Source of the DNA: Fasciolopsis buskii | Taxonomy: Eukaryota; Platyhelminthes; Trematoda; Plagiorchiida; Fasciolidae | Assembly (NCBI GenBank): GCA_008360955.1 | Contig: LUCM01004940.1 | Location: 120,277 to 184,276, forward strand | Direction of reading: 5' to 3' | Length of the DNA stretch: 64,000 nucleotides | Part shown: positions 24,413 through 37,240 of the stretch, piece by piece | Numbering within the stretch: position 1 is the first letter of the stretch | Layout of the letters: each line of letters begins with the position of its first letter | Translations under genes and position numbers: made by a program | Notes under the pieces: generated by a model | What the model saw: only the letters and a program-made list of their open reading frames with translations | What the model was told of the DNA's origin: nothing | Database searches by the model: none

Positions 24413-27400
24413 AACAATGTTCTGTTGTTTTTCTGACAAGCTGATAGTGACAATTCGGAACAAATGCTCCGTATTTCTCACGTGTCCAGTAACAAAGCTT
24501 GGTTGACTGGCTGAAATGTTTGCATTCACGTAAGGTTCTTGAAAATTGGACAACACCATGCGGTGCGATTTCTGTTATATCATCTTGTCATGGTCCCTCA
24601 CAGTGCGGTATCTGAAAACGGTTTTATCCTGGAGTGTTAATGTTCGTTAGATCGAGGGCAACCAGCCCGGAATAATACACATGCTAGGATGTTGAACTCT
24701 CAGTAGTTTTTCCCAAGTTTCAGACAGAATCAGAGCCAGAATGGAAGGCAAATATTAAAAAGAGCAAGATGAAGGGATGAAATTTCCATGCTTTTCTCGG
24801 ATTTTTAGAGTGATATCGGAAGAATGAAACTGTCATTGGTGTGGATAAGTTCTAATGCAACCCAATAAATTCAGTAACTTGTGGTCATATAAATAAATGT
24901 TTTGGAGAGATTAGGCATCGTAATTGAGTAGAGAAATAAATTTGTGGGCCATAAAGGCCAAGCAGATTTATTCCTTTTGTGCATCATAATGAAATGATAA
25001 CTGCCACGATGTCCATCTGAGTGTGTCTTGTTCTTTCCAAATACGTAGTTTCTCGATTAGTATATGACAGCGTCAGGAGCAGCTGATGCTATAATCTCTG
25101 TGTAGGAGAACCAGTAGTCATAAGCCTAAAACACGGGTAAAATGGAATTACATCAGATATCTGTGTTAGATATCTTTTTGTGGAACTGATCGTCGGCAAG
25201 CTGCCTTGTACTAACAAACACTGCACGATTGTTAGGCCACCCAAGAATCCACGGGGTTTGTTGGTAGTACATTTAACCGTGGCTAATAATTCCATGTTCG
25301 TTTTTTTATTGATCACAGTTGACCGTCGGCGATTAACTGACCAGTTATTCGTAAGTTAGTGTTCTTTTTATCCACCGCCCAAGACATGGAAAACAATCTG
25401 GATGGAACTAAGCTGTTCGATCGGCAACCTTTCTTTGAACTATGACTTAAGTATAACAAGCGTGAACAGTGACTGTGGACAAGATTTTCAGGATAATTTC
25501 GCCCAACTGCAAATTCTCGATAACTTAACAGAACTGAATTAAATTTAGATGGTTACTTCTAATCTTTGTTGAGGCGGAATACTTTTATTGATACTCTATC
25601 CGAGAAATAGGAACAATTGCCACTTCCATTAGCCATCTTCGGTACATTTCGGAAAGTGGTATATTTGTATGCGAGTACATCATTCCTTGACACGCGGTAA
25701 TGGTTTATAGTTCCAACAAACGAACTATTTATTACATTCCAGTATTAATTTGGACCGGGATATGTCGAACTTGGACGAAGCAGTTCGATCAGACTTTGTT
25801 GAAAATATTCCTGCTTCTGCAGTATCATTACAAAGAACCCAGAAAAAAATTCGAATGTTTCCGATTTTATTGAGGGAATGCTGTACAATATTGCGCATCA
25901 TGTTTCAACCATGATCATAAACTATAGCCAGTATGCGAAATAAATTAAAAAGGTAGACACTCGGTCCGGAACAACCTGAAATTGCTATTCTGTGATCATC
26001 CGCACCGAGCGTGTGCTGATGGATTATGCTTTCGATACAGGAAGAACTTTACATCTACGGAAAGCGTCCTTAGGTAATTTACCTAGGTGAAAAGTGAACA
26101 TATTTATTTAAGTCTGCCAAGATAATTGGGAATAAAACATTAAATTATGTCACTCCTGTAGCGCTTCTCAGAAGCCCGTGGTATGTAGCTGGGGCCCTTG
26201 GTTTCAATGATCAGCGTGTAGTTTTGGTTGTTCCAAACTCGATGGTTTCTCGCTCCTTATATGCTTGACCTTTACCATGCCAGAATGCAATCCTTTGATT
26301 TTTCATCCCCAACGATGTTTATCATATTTTGAGTTCTGGCAACTATCAGCCAGAATGCGTTCTAACTGAATGTCATTATCATGAACAATGTCAATACGAT
26401 GTTGATCTTACAGCGATGATCATAGACCATAATTTTATCTCGGGATGGGCGGTTGGGGCTATATCCGAGCGTCCAAGAAAATCCTGCTTCCTGGGCTCGA
26501 GATACGTTACCGCCGAGGTCCAGCGTCATAGAATGTAGATTAAATGTTCTGAAAAACATTTTCCATTGGGAATCCTTTTTTTGTTTCCCGCTTTATAAAT
26601 TGCAATTTCGAAGTTGACAGCCGATAGTCTATCCCAAAAATAAATATGTACGTCGAAATTGCCGAACATTGCCAATAAACTCCCGCTTTTGCAACAAATC
26701 TATTCTACTTCGAAGCTAACCTTTTCAATCTCCGACATTATGTTTAATAAGGAAACATCTAAGATCAAAAAGGTTGAATCAGTTAAGATTCTTGTGCCAA
26801 CAGCTCTTAAACCCAGGTGACAGAAAGCCAAGCAACCCCGTGAACAGGCAAGTTTACTACTTCAATAGAATGCTCCACTTTCACTTGAATTACCTCAACG
26901 TTTTTAAGACGCTGAAAATGTATTCTTTGTGGTGTATGAAACGACTGCTTCTTTGACACCAACCTGAGTCTTCTCAGGTTGCAAAGGTTTCTAGCAAATG
27001 TTGCCAGCCTTCTGCTTTGTAACGAAATAGGAAGAATAAAGCTACTCTACTTCGCGGCGAATGTCCTTAGTCGATCCTACCTTCCAACGGTTGTCAGCGG
27101 CTCTCACTAGCTACTTAGTAAGACAAGCCAAATTTAGTAGACGCATTCTCATTGGTGATCGCTACCGTTGTTTTCTGTAATTGGTATTCACTGGTGGCTC
27201 GGATTACCACCTGGTTTAATTATTGCGATGTCATCTCAGCTCCAGTGATGATTCACCAGAATGGTGGATGTGACGAGTCGATTTCCACCACCCATAAATT
27301 CCCTTCTCTACTGCGTTGCTCTAAACTCATGCTCCGAGTTGTGAACCAGTAGTAATATTCAGAAAGGAAGCCCTCTGATGGCCGCGGCCCCCCATTAAAA

Positions 27401-27739
27401 AATGATGTTCGTTGTTATTTCATCAATAAAGGGGGTAAGAAATAAACGATATACAATGATAATGAGTCATGGAAGAGGTAACTCGCCAGAATGAAAACCT
27501 CGTCTTATAAAGAACGTTTCAAAGGATCGTGAAGAAACAGTTGTTTTAGTAATTCAATACCAATTGCCTTTAGTTTGTAGGCTAATCTAATCTTCGTACT
27601 AATGACCATAGTAAACAATCAGTCACTCCCGAGGCACGAAAAGGTGCACAATTTGGTGGGCCTTCGGCAATCTATGTGCAAAAACCGCAGTTCCAACCTT
27701 CTTCGTCCAGAATATGAAAAAGTTCCCCTGACGTGTGTA
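24413..27739. other. No gene recognised
   Basis: AT-rich DNA with short frames only. A small perfect hairpin (AACCTGAG, four-base loop, CTCAGGTT) lies near 26.96 kb. No protein family motif, tRNA-like box or family repeat was seen. Confidence 0.45.
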
Positions 27740-28480
27740 CAAACCAGATGGTGGGCCAGGAGGGTTGAACAGGAAACACTATTTTTTTCTGACTGCACAT
27801 TGGAGGACTGTGAAGACGGATTGCGACGGTTTCCGCAGTCCTCAACAGGCGACACTGCTTACCTAGGCTGTTGAACCCTGAACTTATGAAAGGTCCGGAA
27901 AGCCTGCCTCATTCACGGTGTGGTTATTCTGTGATAGGCGTAAAACGACCAGACTATTAAGTGACTTCATTGTTGGTGGTGCTCACGGATGCGTTCATAC
28001 AAGCGCCTGTTAGTGCGGCCGATATGCATTGTCCCACAGGAACATGTGAATTAATAAACACAAAACAAGGATGTAGAACCAGGAACTTTGTCCTTCAACC
28101 GTAATGACACTGCGGGGCGGGATTTGAACAGGGTTTGAAGCTTTGCTGCCTAAACTGTCTTAGTGATAGCAGTAACCAGTCTTCTTCCTGCTATCTATAC
28201 TGGCGTGTTGCCTTTGAATGACAGAGATATGTGTACTGGCTTTCCCTCCACCTTCGCCCTCCTGGGCCCTTCCTTTTCTGCCTCTAATATCTTATCAATT
28301 AATTGACTTGGGAAACCTTTTTCAATAAATACTCTCCTTACCGTCTGAATTTCTGCCTTACTGGTATCTTTTTGCATATTCTTTTCACTCTGGCTATGAG
28401 ATATCTAAGCAGGTTCCACTTCACGTTAAGAGATACAACACGGTGAAGGTGGATGTATTGTCCATTCCAGGTTTTTCTAA
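27740..28480 (-). mobile_element. Penelope-like retroelement B: post-RT linker and GIY-YIG nuclease, broken
   Basis: On the minus strand, reading from 28480 down, the signature RKTWNGQYIHLH is followed by VKWNLLRYLIARVKRIC. After a frame shift comes the 60-codon frame at 28377-28195 (EIQTVRRVFIEKGFPSQLIDK), the PLE block between palm and nuclease. Below it are KLQTLFKSRP and LRLKDKVPG, then the nuclease CVY-stop-FTCSCG, HIGRT and RIREH at about 28060-27970. The usual YIG has become HIG, and in-frame stops interrupt the nuclease. The C-terminal block (QAFRTFHKFR, then SSNVQSEKN) can be followed to about 27.74 kb in shifted frames. The palm with its YVDD box is absent or unreadable. It is related to copy A and F by the WNGQYIH-type signature. 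Pseudogene. Confidence 0.88.
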
Positions 28481-29600
28481 TTAGCACGACATTGTTCCCG
28501 AACTTCGCGACTATAAGTAGTTCAGAAGATTAACACGGAAATCAGACTAATGTAAATCGAACCCCGCATTCTCAAACACATTCACTTTCACTGAGATGAA
28601 AAAGCCAGATAAATGAAAGTCGTGTCTGACAATAACTCGTTCACGAGAATTACATCATGTAGCGCATGTATAATGGACCCTGAAAAAATTGTAAAGAACT
28701 GGTCAGTTGGAATTGTTGGGAGGAAGTTAAGCAAGTTATGTCCCTACAGATAGCCAACATGTCACGTGAAAACCTTATCTGTTACTCAAAAAGTCATGTG
28801 ACATTTATTCGCGCTCTAGTTCTGTTGGTATCTAACGGCTTAGAGAATTCATTAACAAGCATGATTTTGGTTGCCAGTCAAATGATTCCAGTAATGTTGA
28901 TTAGAATTTTTTCGATAGAAAACGAACTGGATTGTCATTTATTTGGCTTGAATTTGTTATGTACCTGAGTCTGAAATGCAGGTTCAATTTACCTTAAGGA
29001 CAACAACTGAACGGAGTTGGAGTCATGTTCTTTGATGATTGCACGGCCACGTTAACTACGGCTAAGATGACAGTGTTCGTCATGTTTAGTCTTTGGTGTT
29101 CGAGTAACCTACGAATAAATTTATGTATCCTAAATTGTCGACATCACATTCACACCAATGCATACGTTTTCTTTGACGCTCTTCCACAAATCGTTTCTGA
29201 TGCAGGTAAAAATGTGTTGTGAGGTTGGAACAGAACGCCAGAGCTTGATAAGAAACGAAGAGGCAAATAAAATGACGCTTCCATGCTTACTAGTCACGTC
29301 GAGAGATTTTTGACTGAATTGTATGGCATTAACCACTCAGCTGTGCAATTTTCCACTTCATCTACATATCTGACGACGACAACGGAAACACGTACGCTGT
29401 GTCAATGTTTTTACTTCACATTAAGGCAGCTAACAGGCCTTTTCATTGTCTTGACTAACTAGATAAGAGGGACTCAAGTGAAGACTCTCCGATAATGTCA
29501 TTCTTTCACGTGATCGATTGGTAACCATCCATTGTATGACAACTGGAGACAACCCGTAACGTATTTCAAAAGTAGTGCATTCAATCCTGTCGTTTTCCAG
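28481..29600. other. No gene recognised
   Basis: This gap lies between PLE B (minus) and PLE C (plus), whose 5' sides face each other. It may contain eroded 5' parts of either element, but I could read no conserved motif. Frames are under 80 codons. Confidence 0.4.
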
Positions 29601-29608
29601 TCGGAACC

Positions 29609-30530
29609 ATGGAACATTTGTCTAAGGTGAGATTGTCAAAGGATAAGATCAGCTTCGCTAGCATCAAAAAGGCATTGATGGAATTATCATGCGAAACGTT
29701 GCACAAGTTCATCGAAAGGCTTGTCCTTGTAAAGTTAACTCTTATGTGCCGAATTAAGTTCGAGAACTCTTCAAGACTAATGGTCGAAAAAAACGAAATA
29801 AAATCACTGAAAATCCTGAAAGGGGCTTAAAAAATCCACTTGGATAGCCACTACTCTCAACAAACAGAAATGCGTATATTCACAATTTTTCCGCTTAATT
29901 AGTTGACAACCACGTTGCTAGAAGTGCTTTCGCTCGGGTTAAAATTTAACATGTTTCGAATGTCAGTTAACCAGATACAAGCATGTGATAAGTTTGGGGA
30001 TCTTCATGATCATATTAAGAATCTTGTCCCAACCGCATCCGAAAAAGTCGTTTGGTTCACGGCTGAACTAGTTGATGTTTCAGATCGGTTTCTTTTTGCT
30101 CCTGTACGCCAATTGCGTTGGCCAGCACCAAAACATAGACAGACCACCAAAGAAATCAAACAGATGGAAAATTCATTTAGTCTCCAACAGGACAAAGGAT
30201 TAAGTTTTGTGGTCATAAAAAGGAAAGAATTCATTAATAAAATTCTGGGCATTGTGCGACGACTGCAACCGGACTCTATCCCAGAGTACCATCTCCTCCC
30301 ATATAAATAGATATCAAGTCAGTTAGTCCTGCTCCTAAATCGCTTTAAATCACAAAATGCGCATAGGTTGAAACCAAATGGGACAAAAACTCCGCATTTT
30401 GAGAAGGCCATCGAAAATTCACAAATTTGAAGTTCCACTGAGACCCATTTTGGGCACGCAAATCTCAGCTAAGCTCAACAACGTCTCAGTCAATTCCGAC
30501 AACATGTACTCAATTTACATTGACATTTTT
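29609..30530 (+). mobile_element. Penelope-like retroelement C: N-terminal region and start of RT
   Basis: Read on the plus strand. An N-terminal segment at 29609-29827 (MEHLSKVRLSK onward, basic and helical) is followed after stops by the frame at 29903-30310. That frame has the PLE N-terminal signature EVLSLGLKFN, a PTASEKVVWF segment and DKGLSFVVIKRKEFINKIL, the family's DKG-type block at the entry to the RT domain. After a frame shift, RLKPNGTKTPHF and SKIHKFEVPLRPIL (30378 frame, residues about 12-25) correspond to the fingers motif KIHKP..PLRPI. The similarity then fades, so the palm and nuclease are lost. Copies A and B carry the complementary 3' part, but C is not necessarily the same family. 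Several stops and shifts make it a pseudogene. Confidence 0.85.
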
Positions 30531-31650
30531 CACATACGTATCCACGTGAAACATGATGTTTTATGTAGCTTTAATACCCCACGCAGCTTTCGTCGGCCTG
30601 TTCCCGCTGAGCGCTTAAAGAACCTTATTCTAGTAGCACCGAGGAAAATCGTTTTAATTTTCGCGGAATGCATATAAGCAAACTGATTGTGGCCATGGGA
30701 AGTCATCTTGGCCCAAGCTTGACAGACATGTTTGGGTTACGATCGACCAAAATGCCTTTGATAATATTCTGAAATTCTTTGTTTACAGATCTCATGTTGG
30801 GATTTCTTAATTTTCTCCCTTAAAGAACATTATTTTCCTTTTATCAACATTATGAATTTTATCCGTCGCAAGCCTCGTGTTTCTCACGTAAATGTAAAAG
30901 GCAACCGTTTAATCTGTTTTAAGTATTTTTTAACTAGACGTCCGGGTGGGACGCTACTTACAACTTTCCATTTTTGTACCACTGACATGCAAGCGGGGAT
31001 TGGCCCGAAACCTCTTCATCAAAGTGTAGAAAGTGGCACCAAGTGTCAAGTACAAAATGAAGAAGAGTTCATAAACGGACTTTGTTAGCCAATGGTTATC
31101 TAGGACATTTCAGCCAACAGCATCGGAGACAGAATAAGCTATAATTAAAACCTATCACAGTAGTAAAGAAGCATATCTCTTGCCTGGGTATTTGGAAGTG
31201 GCCATTTGTTTACCTCTAATAATGCAAATTTTAAGTCAGTCATAAGAATGACAAGATTTGGAATTCTAAGAAATCAGAAACGACAATGTTTTTCTTACCG
31301 ACGCAGAAATAATTGCGTGTACAAGATGGCAAGTTTACGTTGCATGTAAATTTTACTGTACAAGAACAAGTTTACTTATTTTATGATGTGGATGAAATGC
31401 AATTTGAGAAACAGGGTTGGGAGAATTGTGTATTTTTTCGTCTTTGGCAAATGTCCAGTGAATGAAGAAGACATGAAATGGATTTGTTGCTTTCTGTCCC
31501 GAATGAAAGGTTATGGTAGGGGACAAATGTGGCTTGACTAAGATTCATGAACTTTCGCCAAAGTAGCTGAAGTGATTTGACGAATTGCCTACATGAACAT
31601 CCTGGGTCTTCTAAAAGGCTGACTGCTGTTGCTGAGTGAAGTTGACTAGT
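30531..31650. other. No gene recognised
   Basis: Sequence between PLE C and ribozyme-SINE copy 3. Short frames only (up to about 80 codons beyond the PLE remnant and 122 codons at 31381-31749 on the minus strand, which overlaps the SINE and is not credible as a gene). Confidence 0.45.
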
Positions 31651-31654
31651 GACT

Positions 31655-31801
31655 TTCATATATGCCAGTAGTAGGAGATTGAACTTTCCATGAAATAGTT
31701 CACCACGTGATATTGTCACCCAAATCACCATTAGGAGCCATAAAAGCATCGTACAGCTGTTTCATCCTCGTTAGGAATCATCAGCAGAGCCTATCCACCG
31801 C
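31655..31801 (-). mobile_element. Ribozyme-bearing SINE, copy 3 (head truncated)
   Basis: Read on the minus strand from 31801, the unit starts within GGTGGATAGGC just after where the tRNA-like head would end. It continues through an intact hammerhead core and the family tail (GGTGATTTGGGTGACAATAT, then GTGAACTATTTCATGG) to the CTACTACTGGC end at about 31660. The head is missing: sequence upstream of 31801 does not resemble boxes A and B. The 5' truncation is what target-primed insertion or partial reverse transcription would give. Confidence 0.83.
31744..31794 (-). ncRNA. Hammerhead ribozyme of SINE copy 3
   Basis: On the minus strand, CUGAUGA is at 31784-31778, helix II is again UUCC/GGAU with a six-base loop (UAACGA), and GAAAC is at 31763-31759. 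The minimal helix III loop is AGCU, and the GUA triplet lies at 31754-31752. Helix I pairs C51-G85 and G50-U86 (31.7 kb numbering), has a 2x2 mismatch, then G47-C89 and C46-G90. The core nucleotides are all present, and the U-U first pair of helix II is shared with copy 2. Confidence 0.75.
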
Positions 31802-32199
31802 AAATTCCTCGGTACATCCTAGATCACTTTGAAATCATCTTCACACACTTCGTTACCTGTGTCTGCGAGTTGTTCAACATTTGCTCCAATTACCGATTTT
31901 CATGTTCCCGTTTTCTCATCGCCCCACTTGTCCTCCTTGATTCGACGCGATTAATCCCGCGTCCTTTTACCTACGTGCCTTGCCGAATGTGGCCGAAAAA
32001 TGAATAGCTTAAGATGAATAAGAAAAAGACGAGTAGTCTTGAAGATTTCGAAGTCACTGGTCGATATGCGATGCGTACGCTTATTATGGCGGAAGGGAGA
32101 GGCACGGTTCGTGCAATTTTTCTCAGCAGCCGAATTGATAGTTCGAGCTTACCATTTCGTTTGAAAGGAAATGCGTAAGTAGTTCTTTCCTTCTAAAGC
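31802..32199. other. Unassigned; possible decayed 3' end of PLE F
   Basis: On the minus strand this would be where the linker and GIY-YIG nuclease of PLE F should lie. I could not read a convincing nuclease motif in any frame, so the assignment is left open. Confidence 0.3.
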
Positions 32200-32560
32200 C
32201 ATTATCAACGTTTCATTGGACCTATTCTTGAGTGTATTCTGTTTAGCCACGTCTGTCTGATGTGACCTAATTCATCCTACATTATTTCATCGTAAGGAAT
32301 GTTTTCTGTACAGTATTCTGGTGACTGGACTTTATTTTGTTTACGTCTCAGGAACAAAGCTGGCAAAATGGCCTATTGGCTGGTTCATATTGGCCTTTGA
32401 TAAATACCACTTGTAAGCTTCCTGTCTATTGTCTTAGTGAATGTTACATCCAGAAAATGAGATGAATTTTCCAATTCCACTCTAGATGGATAGGTATGTG
32501 AATTGGGCGTCCGATAAAATTTTCGCGTCCGCATCTCTGCATGCATATTTTTGCCTCTCA
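32200..32560 (-). mobile_element. Penelope-like retroelement F: post-catalytic RT fragment
   Basis: On the minus strand, the frame ending at 32385 contains TPNSHTYPSRVELENSSHF, LDVTFTKTIDRKL and GIYQRP. This matches the PLE order 'HP..KFT.E.E....LPFLDV....DG.L...VYRKPT'. After shifts, LRRKQN (equivalent of the SFVPL..KRN block) and DELGHIRQTWLNR (equivalent of the DE..YIR..L..NGYP block) can be read down to about 32.23 kb. Stops and shifts show it is dead. YVDD and nuclease are not visible. The match is by motif order only and a profile search would settle it. Confidence 0.7.
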
Positions 32561-33245
32561 AACAAAATGTAATCTGAGAGGTGGCAGTAGGCTTCAAGGA
32601 GTACATTTTTCTAGTTTCGTCATGAATATGTAGGAGATTATGGGGTGCGAGGACGGTTTAAACTATAACTCCTTTTTGTCAGGAAAGCCTTTCGTTCCCG
32701 GAAAACTGAACATAAAGGTCGCAACTCAGCAGCAGTTTGTTCTACATTAGGGACCAGGTAGACAAGGTTTATTTCGTTTTCCGTAATATGATGGCAAAAC
32801 GTTGGTCATTTCTAAAAAAAGAATACCGTAAGCAAATGAGACTGAATCCAAAGACGCAATATTGAATCTCAGTGAGTCTTACACTTCAATCGTTCCTTTC
32901 TTGCCGGAGTGTTTTCTTTAAACTCGGACGAGCGAAGCCTGTTGATAGTAGTTCAGGTATGTCGGAAAATCAACGTACGATTGACTGATAAGGTAAATTA
33001 GTCGTGTCCAGTACCGACCTTATGACATGGCTGGATTGTATTCATTCAACAGGTCTTATTGACGCAGAATGTTGCCTGTAGGTCGTAAGTCTTCATAAGT
33101 ATCACTGGAAATAAAATTGTCAGCTGTCGACGATAACTATTCCGCATTTAGCTGCGTTTGGATCACTCTGGTTTTAAGCTTTTCCACCTTGGTTTCAGCA
33201 AGTTTAGTTTGGTCTCTTCATGAGCAGCACTGAGGAGCGTGAATA
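32561..33245. other. No gene recognised
   Basis: Between the minus-strand PLE F and the plus-strand PLE D. Nothing with a family motif was seen. The last 60 bases may be the eroded upstream end of PLE D. Confidence 0.4.
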
Positions 33246-33249
33246 GTTC

Positions 33250-33432
33250 CTAGAGGAACAGGACATCGTTCGTGCTAGAGCTGATAAAGACTCTGGAGTT
33301 GTACTACAATATAATCCAGATTCCATTAGTAAGGCTAACAGCATATTGACTGTCCATATGAAATTTGCTAAAGCCAGGGGAAACAAGTGTACGAGAACGG
33401 TGGAAAACCAAATAATTTCCTTGATTCACAAG
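33250..33432 (+). mobile_element. Penelope-like retroelement D: short RT-entry fragment
   Basis: One open frame of about 60 codons reads EEQDIVRARADKDSGVVLQY, then SISKANSILTV, CTRTVENQIISLIHK and a stop. The order 'DIV..ADKGSGVVL...Y..KA..IL' is the segment just upstream of the fingers domain in PLE reverse transcriptases. No downstream KIHKP..PLRPI motif follows in any frame, so only this piece survives. Short length keeps confidence moderate. Confidence 0.55.
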
Positions 33433-36400
33433 TGAACATGACCGCTGTGGAAACTGCTCTAAATGAAACTGCTCAGCGGAAATCACCGGTTCTTTTCACG
33501 TGGAAAAATTGGAAATCTCCGGAAGTAGATTTTCGGAATCATGTTCTACTGTTTGACCACTTCGGCTAACTTGTCAAGTAACTACGTGTATGGAATACCT
33601 CGGAACAGATTTTCTGAAGATTGTCTCTTCTTAAAATCAATTCAGTAATGTATATTTTTTGGTTACGACAGACCAGTCCATTGAAACGCTTCTGAAGCGT
33701 CTTGGCAATTACGTTATTCTCAACATTTAGGAGTATGGTCTCAGATTGTGATGAACGAAAGTGCGAAATTCTTGTAAATGTTGAATCTGTCAGGTTGAAT
33801 TGGTTTTGCTTTTCATTACAAAAGTAACCTCGACTAACCAGCTCTTTCCTCAAAATGGAAAACATTTTTCTACCAACACAATTTACAATTTCAGTTACTT
33901 CGACTGAAAAGCTTCAGCTACTGTTTCCTGGATATGAGACATGAAAGAAACTTAAGATGATGGCAGGAATCATTCATGCACACCTTTGACATAAATATGT
34001 TGCTTCCTTCAGGATGTACATAACAGTGCATGGACGATGAATTTAACGAGCAGTCGATCAAAGTCACATGACAAGCTTGGGGTTAGTGCGTTAAAATTAG
34101 CACCATTGGAGGACTCTAACGACGGAACTTGAAAGGGGCAACGATTTCCGACCGTAAGACTTGCAGAATAAGCTATTTCTGGTTCGTACATCTCATAATC
34201 TCAAGCGGAACCCAAATGCACGATGTGGCTTTTTTATGTAAATGTTTACAATGCAGGAGCATAATGCGATCTATGACGTTCGTAATAATTTTGCCGCTGC
34301 TAATGCTATGGATTTTTGGACACAATGGCAACAAAATTATTTTTGGACAAAAGTCCATATCTTTTGGAGGCTTTTAACCGGTGCGCGGACTTTAATTTGA
34401 GGTGGTCCATTCTCGTCGTGTTTGAACGTTTTATGTATAAAAACACAATGTACTATTCTCCGTTCTTGATACCACTGTCACAGGTTGACTGGTAATTCGA
34501 GATCAGCCTGACTTCGTGATTGCTTCCATGTTCATTCAGTTTTGATGTTCTTATCGGCAGTTTACACATCTAAGAGCTGCGCGCGGTTATTTAGGTTGGA
34601 ACTGGCATGGAGTTACATGGTGTTACAACTTCCCCGTTTAGATGCAACTTGGCGAACCAAGTTTAAGTGAACTGGCCTTGTCATATTCAGTGATAGATAC
34701 TTTGGGTTTAGTATCAAACACAACTAACGAGACATTCTCGATCGCGGTTCAAACATTGTTTTTTCTGGGGCAAAATGGAGCTGTGAGTATATTCGCTGAG
34801 CGTACTTACCAGGATAGCATTTACAAATAATCTTATGGGTGCATTTTTTGGCCCTGCTTAAATATGGCATCCCCGGTTGCAAGAACCGACTTCCAAAGCA
34901 CTGTCCAACTCAGCCAACCAATGAATATCCTAGGCATAGTGCAATTTACGGCCTATTTCGAATGGTAAATCGATCGAAGTTGGCTAATGTTTTGGTCTTT
35001 TTGGATGTAGGCTGTTACCCCAGAACAACTCCGTTGCAAGCCTTTTCTAGCGAATGATACTAGCGTGGTAATTCTACTCGCGAATCCCGTGATCCGTTCA
35101 GATACAGCTTCGATACAGCCCAAGTGTACAGTAAAACAATCAGAAACTTCGCAATAGACGGAAATGGAAATTAAACATGCCACAAACGCCTATGATCCAT
35201 CTATATTCAAATAATTGTGTTTCCACCTATTTTGTAAGTAAACTCGAAACCTCGAAGTAAATCCAAATCTGTTTCCGAGCTGCTATTGACTTTTTATTGG
35301 ATTCATTTGCGCAGTCTGGATGGTATCTCGATAATCTTTATCCGTGCCTTATCACTATCGGCTGTGTTGCAATTTCAAGTACAGTTACTGCGACCAATGA
35401 TACTCTTTGGTGATTCCTGTTCATACTGTTTCACAGTTTCCAACAACGGCCAATTGGATCAGCAATGGTGATAACACCGAAGTATTTCGCTTGTGAATAA
35501 TTTACTTTGGGCAGGGAAAGTTTACGGAGTGCCAAAAGTCACGTCAATCGGGCAATATTTAGTCATTTATTGAAAAATTCTCTTGGGAAGTTTAAAAAGC
35601 AGGAGACAGATTTCCTGCTGCATCTACGACCTACTTGTCGGCAGTGTTGCCATGGTGATCTTCTGGGAGTTTTACCATGAAGGTTCTTGGTTTGATTCCT
35701 TTTGATGACAGTCAGCCATTGGAATTTCTCAAGCCCTGCTTCAATAAATTATTAATGACAAGCTAGGATCGTTAGTTTAAATAAAATCTGTGGGGTGCCA
35801 AGCTAAGACTTTGGTCATTATTCCTCACAGAAACGAAAATCATGTCTATTAGGAGGCAACCAGTAAAAGTAATCTGGTTCATTCTTGTCTCGGCAAAGCC
35901 ATTAGGGGTAAAAGTGGCGAATCAGTGAATGGTCAACGAGCATTCGAAGTCTGGCCTTGCAAAGAGACATCTCTAATCTGGGACAATTGGAGGCGGATAG
36001 GCCGAGCTCAGTATTCGAGAGATGACTCGAAAATAGCAGTAATATTGGGCGGAGTAAAACAAGTTCACCGTCCTGCGCTGCATATGAGAAGAGTCGGTCT
36101 TCCTGTTTGTCCTGGTCTCATTATCTTCGGTATGCTTAGTAGAAGAGGACAATTGTGTAATGGAGATAGAAATAACAGACAATTTGCGTTATGCAAACGA
36201 AGTAAACGTTTTCTAATATTTTGCAGCACTATGGATCTTTAGCTTAACAGACACAGCACATCGATATTCCTTGATATTAAATTGTAGGAACGACTATTGT
36301 GCAGGGAACATGTATAACTAAAATGTTGATATGAAAGCTTGATGCAAGCACGCACATGCATGAACATGCTGCTAGTAGCTACCATTCACGGAGGTAATGG

Positions 36401-36960
36401 ATGATTATTTCGGTTGCGGTCGTACAGAACATAGCCCAATAACAGCACCCCTTTTTTGCAATTTATGGATTGGGATGTTGGATATAGCCCAGAGATGTCT
36501 TCGTATCCGTTTAGGATTGCGTTTGGGTCGCTTAGATCACAGGGAATGGATGGTTTGGTGCGACGCATTATAGTGTATTACGGAGATGTCGGCCTGTTGA
36601 TGATGTGAATGACCCTCACTCGACTGAACACGTAATATCCATGACATTGCTACTTATGGAACCCCGAAGCCAATTCAGCTTTCTTACCTAGCTTTAGATC
36701 GATGACCTAGAGTGACGGAAAATGAAATAAACAATCTGCGCTGTGTAAGAAGCATTTAACAGAAGAACATTGCTTGTATTTCATTCTTTTTGTCTTTTCG
36801 CTGTCACATGAGCTTTGGAAAGGCATAAATATTCTTACGTCGTTCGTCTACGTCCTACTTGCACCGAAAACATCTCCCCGTGAGATTATGAGTAACCACA
36901 ATGTGCACATGTATCTTATCAAGTAAAAATCATGGTCATGTTATCAGTAACGGATTGATG
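33433..36960. other. No gene recognised
   Basis: Only short frames, the longest about 105 codons at 35925-36242 (+) without a motif I recognise. No tRNA-like or repeat-family match was found. Confidence 0.45.
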
Positions 36961-37240
36961 AAATTCACCACATGATGATTTCGTGTATATGCTTCACTGA
37001 TTTGCAGGGCCACGGGCAGTTAGCTCACACCAATTGACCCCTACTGATAGATGACTTGTCTGCATGTAGCCTAAGTACAACGAAAGCTTTTGACATGACC
37101 TACAGAGCTTGGCTACTTGGTATATGTTAGTAGTAGGAGATTGAATGTTTCCATGAAATAATTCACCATGCGATATCCTCCATCAAATCGTCATAGAGAA
37201 ACTTTACGGCTTTTTCATTTTTGTTGGGAATTGAGTGCTT
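36961..37240 (-). mobile_element. Ribozyme-SINE copy 4: full tail with degenerate hammerhead
   Basis: On the minus strand, a badly eroded hammerhead (counterpart of TTCCTAACAAGGATGAAAC, reading TTCCCAACAAAAATGAAAA) lies at about 37233-37210. It is followed by the short tail (37200-37130, including TTCATGGAAAC and CTCCTACTACTAAC) and then an extended tail running to 36961. This copy joins the short tail and the extended tail in one unit. It therefore shows that the block at 24021-24195 belongs to the same element. The tRNA-like head is not recognisable beyond 37240. Confidence 0.72.

Noticed and set aside
27602..27874. 90-codon plus-strand frame
   Set aside because: It overlaps, on the opposite strand, the C-terminal block of PLE B.
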